DNA of 64,000 bases from Bryoerythrophyllum caledonicum (GCA_963971425.1 OZ020524.1:4311773-4375772); one strand, 5' to 3'. Positions 23,221-35,920 are shown, counted from the stretch's first letter. The notes: a model not told the origin generated them from the letters alone. A program made the numbers and translations.

Positions 23221-24078
23221 TTGGCCGCATCCGCCTTAACACTTTCATGAAGGTCGTTTGGTACAAATTGCCTTCACGAGGTGCTACCACAAGAACATCT
23301 TTAATTGGTGCCCTCAACACGCATCCATCCACATTGAAATGCACCTTCATTTCACTTGTCACAGATTTGCTCACCGAGAGCAAGTTCGCTTGCAACTTTG
23401 GCACATCGAGAAAATATTTGATTCTAAATCTCTTAGAGCAACCCTTCAGAAGCACTTCGACAACAATAGATCCGACGCTAACTGCCTCCACAACACTATC
23501 ATCACCCAAATGCACGTTATGTGGAGTAATTACCTCATACGTATCAAATGCCATCTCATAAGGTGTCATGTGTTTTGTGGCTCTCGAATCCATCATCTAC
23601 TTATACACGGACTTGGAATGTGGTCCACCATGAGTTGCAAGTGCATAATGATCATCCTCCTTTGCATGATTGGCATTATCCTTCTCTTTTGCTTGGTTCG
23701 TGTTTTCCCGCACCCATTTTTTGGCTTAAAGCAATTTTGTGGAATGTGGCCCGGTTTGCGACAATTGTAACATACCTTGGGCTTGCTACGTGAAGAAGAG
23801 GAGCCTCTCCACTTGTTTTGTTTTGACACCAAGGCCGCATCGTCGCCATTGGACTCCTTCTCTTTACACTTGGACACTTTGTGCATCAACAGCGTCATCA
23901 CAAACTCCATGGTGAGTTCCTTCATTGCCAAGGTCTTCAAGGTAGTGATAAAGTGTTTATATGAAGGTGGCAAATTCTCAAGCAAGGTCATCACCACATC
24001 GTCATGTCTCATCGAGACATCCAAGCAAGCAAGTTGATCCGCAAGTGCCTACATTTCGTTGACATGATTTAATAAATC
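23221..24078 (-). pseudogene. Copia gag C-terminal part and protease
   Basis: 23593-24024 on minus has the gag C-terminal domain (MTLLENLPPSYKHF) and a CCHC knuckle CYNCRKPGHIPQNC. 23216-23596 begins MMDSRATKHMTP: the aspartic protease signature normally reads DSGAT, and here Gly is Arg. A stop follows NEM at the start of the gag fragment, next to the insertion edge at 24079. Confidence 0.88.
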
Positions 24079-27000
24079 ATTTCTATCTTAGTCTAGTGGT
24101 TCGTTATTCTCAAAATTAACCGAAATTAACCTTAAGCAAGCCCACCTTACCAGATCGGTTCCAGGGATTTCTATCGTGCATCAAACTCATTAAATCTTAA
24201 CAACGATCCACACATAATACCTCGGAACATCCCAAAGGATGGCTTCCCCGGTACCTTAGTAACCGGTAACAAGTAACCAAATGTGTTTCAGTTAAACTCT
24301 GTTGAGCGTCAGAGTAGATTTTCGGTAAATTTTTATAGTGCCCGGAAAGTCACTGCCCTCCGTTCTCGCAGTCCAGAGGCCACAATATCCACAATCTAAC
24401 CCTACACCTTGAAAGAGTTAAAAAGGTCGCAGCCGGTTTACCGGTCTTCACAATCTACCGGGAACTTGTCCCGGTAAACCGGTCACGCAAGCCCGGGTTC
24501 CAACTACAACCACACCCAATGAATCAAAGCAAAAAGATACAAGACTCACAACAAGTTAGTACTAAGCAAATCATATGAGCAAAACAACCTTCCACGGGGA
24601 TCGTCGGAACTCATCCACTGCAAGGGTAATAATCCCGGAATTCATCGGACTCAGGCTTAGCCGGGATGTCTCCCGGTGTACCGAGAGAAGGGGGATGTCA
24701 CCCCCTACTCCCCACCAATCCGAACACTTCCCACTTAAGGGAGGCTATCATAAATAGCCGTGGATTTTCCGGATCCCATCCGGTAAAGTAACTCTTCCCG
24801 GTCCCACCGGTGAAAAGTCTAGAGCACAAGTCCCGGACCTCACTCTACCTATCTAACCCGGATATCCTAGCCCCTCGGGATGTCTCTACTGACACTCAAT
24901 CATTTAATACAAAACAAGTCACAACCTTGCACACCTAGCAAAGACACACTAGGAGGACTCAACCCTCTCCCGGTCTACTCACACAAGCTCAACAAAGACT
25001 CTAGACACAAGCAATGAAGACAAGACACGAGGAGATCAACAAAGAGAAGAGTACATAACACAAGAGCCCAAGGCCCTTAAGTACACAAAGGCCACTAACT
25101 ACCCTCCAAAATTAGATCCCCAAAAGGTGGAAATGGCATCTAAAGAGTGCACTAAAGTCAATAGCTACGCTCCAAAACTACACCGCAAAAGGACAAAACG
25201 GCATCTAGGGAGTGCACTAAAGTCAATAGCTACCCTCCAAAAGTACATCCACTACAGGACGAAACGGCATCTAGATCCTAAAATCAAGGTAGCCTAGTCA
25301 CCGGCGGATTACCGGTAGACCGGTAAACTGGAAGACTTCCGGTCCGGCGGTCCCGGGACCGGTGAACCTTTTCCTAACAAAAATAAGTAGCCGGAGAAAC
25401 CACTCAAGTGGTAGTGACCGGGTGCGCAATGGGGCCCCATCGACATCACTACTCTCACCCTAGTGTGTAATTCTAGCAATTTAAAACAATATCTCACCAA
25501 CCGGTGAGGTAAACCAACACATAACATATAACGAAGACTCAACCGGAAGACTCTTCCAATTGAGACATATAGGGATTGTCTCTACGTCTGGAAGTACCAA
25601 CATGGTCAAGAGAATTTCCCAGGAGGTCGGATGTCTCAACCGGGAGGTCTACCGGTGGATTGGGAATATCCCCCGGGAGGTCTACCGGTGAAGTGGCGGT
25701 ATCCACCGGAAGGTTGGGTGTATCTATAGATACATACGGAGTCTCTTTAAGCTTGATTAGTATAGCCACAGAAGACTCCACCAAGGACTCCGGGGTTGTG
25801 GAAGAGGGATCTACCGGTTCCTTCCCGGTAGAAGCTACCGAGAGGCTTCTTTTTCTCTCATAGACCTTCAAGGCCCACTCCTTGAAGGATGGGAAATCCA
25901 CCCGACTCACCGGAGAGCCATGTTGTCCCGGGTGGACAAAATCCTCAAAATGTCTGTACTTCCACCAATCTCCCTATTAACTTGTCACAAACTCCGGTCC
26001 GGCCCGGAAACACAAGTCTACCGGTCAGCCGGTAGACAACTCCGGAACACTTTGCTAGAGTATGTGGATATGGGTGTCTCACACATCTAGCAACATACTA
26101 CCAACACAAGGTCACATATAATGATAACGAGGAGAGGACTTTAGAGACAAGGACTTAGAAAGAGGTTCTTCCCGGTTGACCAGGAAGACCAGGAAAAAAA
26201 TAGGAATTGTGGGCAAGACCTAAAATGATAGGAGGAGGGAGACAACTCAAGATAACAACTTGCCACAAGGCTAGGACAACAACTACTCATGTAAGCAACA
26301 CAATGAGGTCTAGATGGAGTCCCCCGAGGGACTTTTTCTCTAGACCGGGGAGGATGTTACCGGGGAGTCACCCCGGTAGTCAAGAGAGGAAAAGACTCAC
26401 AAACAAGAATTTCGCACAAACAAAAGAAACCCAACATGAGTAAGAGTCACCTTGTTGTTGCACCCGCAATCTCTTTCCTTAGTCTCTTTTATCTTCTCGC
26501 TTTGGCCACAAATCTCCTCCACTTCCGCAAACCCTAGAAACGCGCACCTCTTCCACCAAACCCTAGCTCGCGCACCTCTTCCACCAAACCCTAGCTCGCG
26601 CATCTCTTCCACCAAACCTCTTGAGCTACCTCCTCTTGAAACCTCCTCTTCTTGAAACCCTAGTAGCATCTCCTTCTTTGCACTTCTTCAACTACTTCAA
26701 ACCCCAACTCTAAACAAAGACTAAATAGAAAGAGAGAGAGAACCTATGAGAGAGAGAGAGAACTAGAGAGGGAGATAGAGGAAAAAATTTGAGGGGGGGG
26801 AGAAGATTTTTAGAGAAGGAGTGGGAGATGGAAGAGTTCTAGAGAGGGGAAGGAGAGTTTCTGGAGAGAAGAAGAAATTTTCGGGGAGAGAGGGTCGGCC
26901 AAGATGGCTGGAGATACCCGAGCTGCTGCCCGGGTGATACCCAGGTACCCGGGTATCATCCCATACCCGGATTGGTACCCGGGTATGTATTTTTTTTTTA

Positions 27001-27451
27001 AAAAATTTATTTATATATATATATTTTTTTTTTCTTTTTTTTTTCTTTTTTTTTCCTTTTTTTTTTTTTTTTTTGTCTTTTTTTTTCTTTTCTCTACCAC
27101 TACTACTAATTCAAACAAGAATTAGTATCTAGAACTCAACTACTTCTAACTATCTTCTAAACTCAACTAATTAATTTAGATTTAAGTGGTGATTTTAGAC
27201 CTACGTCCCGGGATATCTCCTGGGATTCTTTTGAAATTGTTTCCCAGAACTTAAATTAGTGATTTTAAGACCCGGTTTTATCACCACTATAAACCTAATT
27301 AACTACTTAAGCATTTCCCTGTTTTCTCTATTCGCTATCTAATCTAATTTCACACAATACTAACTACTTTTCTAATTAACTAATACTAAAAATCCCCTTT
27401 TAACTAATTTTTTTGGTAGGGGCGACCAAGTGGGAGTTTTAGACTCCCACA
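24079..27451. mobile_element. Unclassified 3.37-kb insertion in Copia gag, ACCGGT-rich
   Basis: It splits gag between the codons for MQEGD and DLLNHVN. Only ATC (24076-24078 and 27452-27454) is repeated at the edges. It has no long LTR or clear inverted termini. Between 24.1 and 26.4 kb CCGGT/ACCGGT words recur more than a dozen times. At about 26530-26630 there are three 30-bp units with ACCCTAGCTCGCGCACCTC. A purine-rich block (26730-26900) is followed by a long T tract (26990-27090). The minus frame 25539-25910 encodes a Pro/Val/Asp-rich repeat (PVDLPGDIPNPPVDLP). A box-A-like word TAGTCTAGTGG sits near the left edge. No transposase or polymerase was found. Confidence 0.6.
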
Positions 27452-27820
27452 ATCTCCCTCTTGCATCTTCATTGTGAAGAACTTGCGGCAAATGAAGAGG
27501 ATGTTGGACAAACTCCTCATTTTGTGGATGTTGCGCAAAGTCTTCCATGCTTCCACGGGTCCCTTAGAACTCTTAAGGTGGGCAAGTTGGTTGTCCACCA
27601 AGTAAGGGCCAATGATGGACATGGCCTTCTTTGCACACCGATTATCGTCCTTCTTCACCTTTGGATCATTGTCTTCGGACGGAAGCTCCTCGGAGTCATC
27701 CGCAATCTCCCAAAGGTCCATGAATGCCAATACTATCTCCATCTTGAACTTCCAAAGATTGAAGTTCTCACTTTTGAACTTGTCAATGACTCTAGCACTC
27801 TCGCCATCATACATTGTCAT
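27452..27820 (-). pseudogene. Copia gag N-terminal part
   Basis: ATG at 27820 opens a frame with FNLWKFKMEIVL and EAWKTLRNIHKMRS, then FFTMKMQEGD, which is the conserved Copia capsid region. It is cut by the insertion and continues at 24078. The frame reads on into the insertion and stops at 27404. Confidence 0.88.
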
Positions 27821-28089
27821 ATTTGCACACTAACACTAACTCCTAACTTCCAATGTGCACAAGTGCTTCTCAATCACTCAAATGAGCCCTTTTTAGGCTC
27901 CAATGTGCACTTATGCAACTACAACATTTAAATTTCAGAACTACCTATACGGGTTATGTATTAGGTGTATCCGCAACGTGCACACACATCTAAAACACTC
28001 AAACTTCAGGGCTATCCATACAAATTGTGTACTATATGTTTGGGTGAAGTCCAAAAGTGCAAATGTAAACACTTACAAAGTTGACACCC

Positions 28090-28300
28090 TTGAATGTACA
28101 CCTCCAATGCTCCTAGAAACTCCTTGGGTTGTCTTCAATCACCTCCAATGCTTCCGAAGGCCTTAAATCAATACTTTTGCACCTCCAATGCTTCAAATTA
28201 AACCTTGTGCACCTCCGATGCTCAGACAACTTTAAGTCAATTCATGTACACCTCCAATGCTTTTTATTAGATCTTGTACACCTCCAACATTCAAAGACTC
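28090..28300. repeat. Interspersed CACCTCCAATGC repeats in Copia leader
   Basis: Five to six copies of a 12-base core, spaced 35-45 bases apart, lie between the primer site and gag. They could be a packaging or structural feature of the element's RNA; that is inference. Confidence 0.6.
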
Positions 28301-28356
28301 TCAAGATCTCCTCCTAACCAATTTGCGTCAAAAGTCTATACACGCAACTCACATAA

Positions 28357-28371
28357 GTGGGCCCATAACCT
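28357..28371 (-). promoter_or_regulatory. Candidate Copia primer-binding site
   Basis: On the minus strand directly after the LTR the sequence is AGGTTATGGGCCCAC. It matches, with one difference, the complement of the initiator-tRNA-Met anticodon arm, the half-tRNA primer used by some Copia elements, rather than the usual tRNA 3' end. Confidence 0.5.
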
Positions 28372-28511
28372 ATTGAGATTCGAAAGAATTAAAAAAATGA
28401 TTGCATAAGCAAATGAAACACACACGGTATAACAAACAATGCTTGGAGTGAGATATTGCCTTCTTTCAAAGGCCTTTTCATATAATACTTCTACTTAGCG
28501 ACATCTTATGC
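28370..28511 (-). repeat. Copia right LTR, inner fragment
   Basis: Matches the first part of 19960-20442 (for example ACAATGCTTGGAGTGAGATA). It stops at ACATCTTATGC, where the LINE was inserted; the rest of the LTR is at 41868-42180. Confidence 0.88.
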
Positions 28512-28746
28512 AAAAAAAAAAAAAAAAAAAACGCCGGTTTCCAATAGGAGGCCGACGTGAATAAAGTGTCTGTTCGTTCCACTACTAAGACCATGCCCAC
28601 TGGACAAGGAATTAGTAAGCTGGAACTACTCCCCTCTCTCGAGGGTAGACACTATGTAACAAGTAGCCTAAGAACCACAGACCAAGTAACTAGCCAACTA
28701 ACTAACCACAAACCAGGCAAGCAATAAAAACCTCAAAGCCAACATT
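28512..28746 (-). other. LINE 3' untranslated region, hairpin and oligo(T) tail
   Basis: The sense end reads GTCGGCCTCC-TATT-GGAAACCGGC (eight of ten pairs) and then 20 T. The preceding 110 bases, including GAGGGGAGTAGTTC, match the 3' half of the SINE at 43622-43980. The hairpin is probably the recognition signal for the LINE reverse transcriptase, by analogy with stringent-type LINE/SINE pairs. Confidence 0.75.
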
Positions 28747-31700
28747 TCATGCTAGATCAGGGTGGGGGGAGAATTTAGGGGGGGTCTTGTGCATCGGGGA
28801 GGGCTTGATTGTTTTCGATTTTGCGTTTATGTAGTAGAATGGAATGGCATATTGAGTAGCAATGGTGTTAATGTTTTTAAAGGAGGTGTTAATTGTTTCA
28901 ATGGGAATTTTGAAGGTATCCTCAAGAATTTTCATAGATGGGATAAAGGTAGTGGCACGAGCGCCGGCCGTGATTACAATGAGGGGGTCTACATTCCATC
29001 CAAGGGCGATGATGTCGTCCATAAGGGGTTGATATTTATCTATTTTGTTTTGAATTGTTTCTGGGGAAAATCTATCGTTGCAATATGTGAATTCGATGAA
29101 TTGAATGGTGTAGTTTTGGTTACTGTGATCAGGTGGTGGGTCATTGTATGGTAAGCCTTTAACACATAGAATGTCCGGTTTGAGTCTAGCATTGCAATGA
29201 CATCTTTGAGTCTCACATGAGCATGGGAGTAGCCAAGGGGAGACTGTATTTTCTTGTGGCTTGTTATTAAAGGTGCCGGCGTTCATTAGTATAAAACATC
29301 TCGATTTATTGTAGGAGGTGATTAGTTTTCGGACTTCCCATACCGCTTTGTTATGTCTTTTAACAATAAGAGAGTATATGTGGTGATTTTGGCATTTGAG
29401 TAGGACATGAAGCCATGTGTCGGGGTCCATTGAGGGGCATATGGGGCATGTTATGGATGGGAATCTTTCCGTTCCAAAGAAGAGTTGTTTACGGGCGTTT
29501 CCCATGTATTGAGCGGTACGGAATTTGATAAGGCATGTGATTTGTGAGTCGGTGATGATGGGGTTTTTCCAAAAGTTAGTGGAGAGTTCATTGTCTATGT
29601 CTTTGTTGTTAGTCCACTTTTCTATGTTAGGGAAGTTGTCTGAGATTATATCAAGGTTGTTGTAGAGGTCTTGTTTTTTGAGATATTTGCTCAAAAATCT
29701 GATTGGGCCTTTGTCGGGGGTATCTTCTTTGGAAGGCCAATCTTCTTTTTGGAAATAGTATGGAGTGGCATGGGCATGTTCGTGCGGGTCTGTGGCATTT
29801 TTGTGTGTTTTTTCTCGGCCTTCTTTTGCTAATTTATCCGCTTGTTCGTTGCCATCAATGTTGGCATGGGCTCTCACTTTGTGGAGGGTTGTGATTTGTG
29901 TACGGTTTTGTAACATTTGGACCATTGACGTTAATATGGTTTGGTCGGGGTGGCTATTGTGAAGGGTAGGGTGTGTTATTTGGGTGTTTAGTAGGTAGAG
30001 TGCATTTATACAATCGGTGAATATATGTGCGGGTTCATCATTGTATTTTGTTGTGATGATTTGTAGTGTTTTGTGAATGGCCATGAGTTCTACTCTGAGG
30101 ATGTTTTGTAATCCGTGGAGTCTTTTGGCTAGTTTGATTTCCTTGGTAGAATTATATATGCCGTAGTCAGCTTTTTCTCTGCGCCAAGATCCCGGGCTTA
30201 TTTGTTCTGGTGGTTTAAAGGAGCCGTCGGTGTAATAACTATGTGCGGGGTTAAATTTTAGTGTGGTATGAGTTGGGTAGTTTGGGAGGTGGGGAAGTAT
30301 GCCGGAGTAATTTGATGTGTTGTTGACATAGTTTAGTTTTGACCAGTTTTTGCTTCTATTTACGGGGGTTTGTATAGGTTTTGGTAGGGCCGATTTTGTG
30401 TATAGTCGGTGTATGTTTAAATTTTCTGTTATGGAGGTGAGTTCAGCAAGTTGTTCTAGTGAGCCAAGGGTTTGATTTTGATGATGGACGCATAGTATTT
30501 GTAATGTAGATGGCTCGATTCGGGGTTTTTTTAGCTCGGGTGGAATGGTAGGTTCTTTATATGGTATTGTATCTGCCTCGAATAGTGCGATGATATGAGA
30601 ATCTGGAAATGGGTTTGAATGTTGGTTGTTGTTTTGGTACCACTTGTTGTTCGGTGTAATGATGATTGTATTTGTGTTATTTGGGTCATGTTTGGCGGCA
30701 AGTCTAGCCCAATGTATGGCTTGTTCCATGTCTTTCTCGTTGTTGGAGTGAGCTATACCATTACCTTTCCATTTATAGTCAAAGGCCTTGCCTAGGGATC
30801 CAAATATTTTGTCTCTTTCAAAGGGTGAGTGGAATTTTTTTAGTTTGGTGGAGCATGTGACCGGGGAAGAAAAGTATGATTGTTCGATGTTAAAGGATGA
30901 AATCAGTGAGTCTAAAATGGGAGTAGGTATTGTGTATTGCGCATTTTTTAGGGGGTCAGTTTTTGGTATTCGGTACTTATATCTTTGGTATAGCCATATT
31001 ATTTCGGTTTCAAAGGGTTGGGTCTTTGGTTCAATGTTTACAGGAATTTGTAATTGTGTTTTATATTGATTCCATAGCCATTGGAGTCGAGTAACGGGGA
31101 TGGTGTGTAAATGTCGTCCATTTTCTTCATATAGATGTGCTTGGTTGTTATCTATTTGAATTGTATTTGAGGATGTAAGGATATTGTTTTCGGGATTACA
31201 TTCTGTTATGTAGATGTTTAAGAGTGGAATAATTATGGGTGGTGTTACGGATCTTGAGTCTGAGAATTGTTCTTGGGGGTGGTGGGCTAGGATGATTTCT
31301 GAGTATGTTTTATTTTGAATTATTTGGTAGTATTGTTTTAATTTTTTGGTATTATGTGTGGAGGTATTGGTGTCGTATCGTGGAAAGAGGTCTCTTTGGG
31401 GAAGCCATTTATTGTATGTATTATCGTTATGTCTCCATTGGCATAAATATTTTGTGTAGGTATTTTGTATGTTATTTGTGTCTATGTGTTGGATATGTTT
31501 ATGGTGTATGATGTTATTAATGGGATATGTAGTAGGGTTTTTGGGGATGTATGTTGGGGGACGGGGAGGGTATGTATGTGGGGGGTTAGGGGGGTTTATT
31601 GGTGTGGGAATATTTCTTGGGGTGATGAATGAGTCTTTAAGTGTATGAGAATATGGGTGTATGTTACAAGGGGTATGACATGTAGTGGGGCAGTTGGGGT

Positions 31701-34700
31701 GGCAAAATAGTTGTTTAGCAACTTTTAGGGCACTTTTTAATAGTTTGGATGGGGTGAAATGATATGTTTTGAAGTCTTCATTGTTCATGATGTGTGTGCC
31801 GTTGGGTAAAGTAATTTGGGTTAATTCAAAAATATTTTTTGAGAGGAGTTTTTGTAGAAGCTTTTGGGAGAGTTGGGCATTGAGTGTGTTGTGTTTTTGT
31901 GTTTCTTGGCGCCATAGTATTTCTAGTGATGTAGGATTAATGAGGAAGTTTGGGAGCGTACTTTTAAGGTGGGCTTTAGCAATATGTTTTAATAAGAAGA
32001 ATGTTCGTGTTATTGGTGATCTTATGCAGTCACTTTTTTTAATTCTGGGTATGTTTTCGGCGCCACCGTATTGGGCAAGTACATATTGAGTTAATCCATT
32101 GTATATTTTTCCAAGTCTGCCTTTGTCGTTTAACGCATTTTGTAGTTGTTCGCCTATACATCTGAGGTATGCGTTTTTGAGGGAGAAAGCTTCAAGTCCA
32201 AATAGGTTATGTGGGAGTTGGGTTATTGCGTTTGACATACATTTCGGTAGTCCACATATGGTTTTTTGTATGGCTATTATTTTTTGATCAAGTTTTTTGA
32301 TAGCTGGCATAGAGTATGGTACACCGTAGAAACTGTATGCCACGCCTGGGCGTAGTACGGTATCAACCATTTTTATTTTTTGTTTCATAGTGGCCGAGCA
32401 AGTTGTTAGTTCTTTGCACTGTTTGATGAGTTTCGTGGTTGTAGCGTGAATTTGGATTTTCCATTTTAGTGAGGGGACAAGATTTATACCTAAGTATATG
32501 TATGGTTCATTTTGGTGTAGTGTGGGGATTGGTTGATTGCGGTAATTGATGTTAGAGGCTTGTATTAGGGCTTTGAAAGTGGTAGGGTTTAATTTGGATT
32601 TGTTTGGGCATCCGGTAGCGGCACATTTTGGGACACCTACGTCCATACCGGTCCATTTACAATATCTATCAATTTTGTTGAGTTGAATTTGTATATGTTT
32701 GATTTTGTTAGTTATGACGGCGAGGTCATCTGCGTATGCGGCAGAGTTTATTGTGACTTGTGATGTGCCAAACGTGTATCCGCTGTTGCCTCGTTCTAAC
32801 CACCTGAGTAGTGGTTCTAAGAATATAATGAATAAATATGGGCTAAGGGTGTCTCCTTGTATGGTTCATCTTTGTATAGGTATGGGTTTTGTTTTCCCAA
32901 AGTGTTCACCAATATAATGAGTGGATGACTGGGAGTAAATGTTTCCTACAAGTGTAGTGGCATCTTTTGGGTAGCCGAGGTCCATCATTATTGCTAGTAG
33001 TCGGGCATGGTCTATTGAGCCAAAGATGTTTTTAAAATCAACGTATAATATGTATATATCTTGGTTAGTGAATTTTGCGTCTTCTAGTGCAGCTATTATA
33101 GTTTGTATTTGTCGAGCGGTGCTTCTCTCTGCTCTAAATCCTTCTTGGCTATCATGTAGGATTTTGAATTTTTCGCCGTATGAGGATAGTATAGAGGTGA
33201 GTGTACTAGTGAAGAATTTGTATATTGTGTTAGCTAGTGCAATTGGTCTATGATTGGGTAGTATAGATGGGTCACCTTTTTTGTATAGTAAGATTGTTGC
33301 ACTTGATTTCCATGAGGTCGGTATTTGCTTTTGTTTATAGCAGTGAGAGAAGAATAGGAATAGTAACTTATGAAATCTAGGAGGCATGTTTTTGAGTATT
33401 GAATTTGGTATGCGGTCTGGGCCTGGGGCTTTGTTGTTACCAAGATTTTGAAGGCATGTGTCATATATGGCTCTATTGAGGTATTGATGTAGTGGGATTT
33501 CTGGTTCACCTCTTTTCTCCAGGGTATATCCATCAAGGTCATGCCATGGATATTGGCGTATTGCACATGTACATTTGTTTTGATGTAGTAGTTGGTAGTT
33601 ACATGTTGATACTGTTGGTCTATTGGTTTTTGTTTGTTGGTTGAATATTTCATTCGCAATGTCTTCGGGGCTAGTTAGAATATTATTAGATTGATCTGTG
33701 ATACAGTCAAGTGGTGGGGATTCTAGATTCTTAAAGACTCTTCTATTAATTTTCTTAGGGCTGATGTCATATAATTGTCTATATTTTGAGATGGCTTTTT
33801 TAATGTTATCTTTGGTGTGTTTTGAAGTTATTTTTCTGGCTTGTATGTTGGCATTTTTTGCAATTAGTGCGATATCTTTTATCCATGTATCATGGGATGT
33901 ATCCGGGGGCGGTGGGGTGGGAATTTGGGTATTTTGTAGAGTTAGTAGTTCATTACATATGGGGTGGTTACGCCATTGGGAATTATTTTTTACAAGTCTT
34001 ATAGTTTTTCGTATAACATGGTATGTAGTAAGATGTTGTTTCCAAGTTTTAGAGAGTTTGCGTGGTAGATATCCTCCTTGTTGAGATATTCTGTTTGTCA
34101 ATTGGGGTATTGGGTGGGCTCTACAAGTTTGTTCTAGTGTGTTGGAGATTTCTTTGATGAGTATATCTAAGGTTTCACATGCTTCTTGCCATTGTACTTG
34201 TGATAGTTGATTGTTGTTTTCAAGAGTATTTGTGAGGGAGTCTATTAGCATGGATTGTTCTTCAAAGAATTTTGTGTTGAATTTTTCTAAGTTACTTTTT
34301 GGAATGGGGTTGAGTATGCGTATAGTGTCGTTGTTTAGAGTTGTGGGAGTTCTATTAATTAAGGTGTTATTTGGTATGTGTAAATGTATAGGGGAGTGGT
34401 CCGAGTTGAGAATAATATCTTTTTTTGTTGTGGAGGTGTATTGTGTATTATTGTTGGTATTTATATAAAATCCATCTATTAGACTCCTGTCGCTATAGTT
34501 GTAGCCGCCTTGCCTAGAGAATTGCGTATCGGTTTTTATGTATGTGAAGTTTAAGTTTTCTATGAATTGACGCCATTGATAATCGATGTTTTGGGGAGGG
34601 GTACTATGGTTTCCGTTTTGGCGTCCTATTAATGCTATATCTCTATTAAAGTCTCCGCATAGTATATATGTGTGGTTGGGGTTGTTACTTATTTGAGATG

Positions 34701-35762
34701 TCATAGTGTTTTGTATGTCGTTAATAAGTCTAGTGTCTTCGGGGTGAGATGGCATATACATGTGGAGAACTAGCCATGGTTGTAGTGGATAATTAGTGAT
34801 TTTAATAATTTGAAGGTAAGGGGATATGTGCATTGGGGTGGGGATTTTTTTGATGTTGCCCGGGAAGGCATATTTTTTATGTATTAGTGTAAGGAGACCA
34901 CCACGCCCCGGTGTGTATGGTCTCCGTTGTTGGATACATCTTGTAAGCGCATGTGTATTGTTGAAAATGAGTTTATAGTCTTGAAATAATTTTTGTATAT
35001 ACTTTGTGGATTTCGTGGCGGATAATTTTGTTTCTTGTATAACTATAATGGCTAGCGGTGTGTTTGTATGTGTGGCCAAAGTTTGTAGGCTAGGGAGGGC
35101 GGTGTTTAGAGAGGAGGCATTCCATGTGAGTATATATGCACTTTCTTGATTTGGATTATTGTTTTGGTTTTGTGGGCGTAGGTAAGGGGGTGGGGGGGGT
35201 GGGTGGGTATATTTTGGTATTTGGTCAAGGCATTTTAGTGTTTCAATAATTAGATTGTTGGGAAGGTATGGAAATTTTTGTTTTATTGTTTCTTGTGTTG
35301 GTAGTATATGATGATTATGTATGAAGTCGTATAGTTCTTTATGTATTGATGTTTTATGGTTTATAATATTTTGGTTATTTTCAATGAATGATACATAAGG
35401 GTGTGTGGTGTTAATGTGTCTTTCAGGAGGGTTTTGTAGGTTAGCAAGGGAGTCTAGTAGTGCATTAGTCCATTGGGTTATGTTTGGACTTTGTTGATTT
35501 AATAGGAGGTTGCATTCGTCTATGTGTGGGTGGATTGTAGTTACTATGGCGTATAGAATATGTGGTGAGGGGTATTCGTTTTTTTGTTGTATATATTGGA
35601 TAATGTGTGGATGTGTGTTGGCGTATGATAGGTGTAGTGTATGTGTGGATTCTAGTATAGGTGCAAATGATCGAGCAATATGTCTATACTCCGGTTGTAA
35701 TTTTATTGTATTTGGTATAAAATATCTTTTGGCATTTTTTTTGTGTTGAATTGGATGTCTTT
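28747..35762 (-). pseudogene. LINE ORF2: APE, RT, RNase H, CCHC, RLE
   Basis: One frame of about 2,340 codons, broken only by TGA at 32866-32868. APE endonuclease: WNASSLN, IQETKL, CGDFN and SDHSP are all present (about 35120-34390). Reverse transcriptase: APGPDRIPNSI, YVDFKN, QGDTLSP and AYADDLAV (about 33440-32720). A thumb region follows. About 31.0-30.6 kb holds a conserved-looking block (FGSLGKAFDYKWKG, then MEQAIHWARLAA) of unknown role. RNase H: YTDGS, VELMAIH, FTDCINAL and HANIDGNEQAD (30.24-29.83 kb). A CCHC knuckle CPICPSMDPDTWLHVLLKC (about 29.42 kb) precedes an RLE-like PD-(D/E)xK core, KPDILCVKG then IEFTYC, and the KYQPLMDDIIALGW helix. Separated from its 2A by a one-base frameshift at about 35765. 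Confidence 0.87.
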
Positions 35763-35920
35763 TTAGTACTTTGGCATAGGTCCTGGGTTGGTTTCTATGT
35801 CTCCGCCAAGTATTAGTAGTAGTTTATAGTGTGGTGGTTTGTTATTATGTTTAATAGTTGCGTGTTTTTTTGTTTTTCTAGTGTATTTTTTTGTTTTGTT
35901 TATTTTATCCTTGTATTGAA
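34745..35920 (-). repeat. Second copy of the 2A-endonuclease segment
   Basis: Matches 35930-37060 at an offset of about 1182 bp, with roughly 80-85 percent identity by eye. This copy continues into the complete endonuclease and polymerase; the other one is cut off. Confidence 0.85.
35778..35831 (-). other. 2A-like ribosome-skipping motif, copy B
   Basis: HYKLLLILGGDIETNPGP. It has the D-x-E-x-N-P-G-P core and a hydrophobic lead, as known from 2A sequences, which release the chain between Gly and Pro. It lies directly upstream of the full endonuclease-polymerase frame, which now needs a one-base shift. Confidence 0.85.

Noticed and set aside
24079-27451. CACTA transposon
   Set aside because: A 3-bp duplication would fit, but the ends are not CACTA...TAGTG and no transposase is visible.
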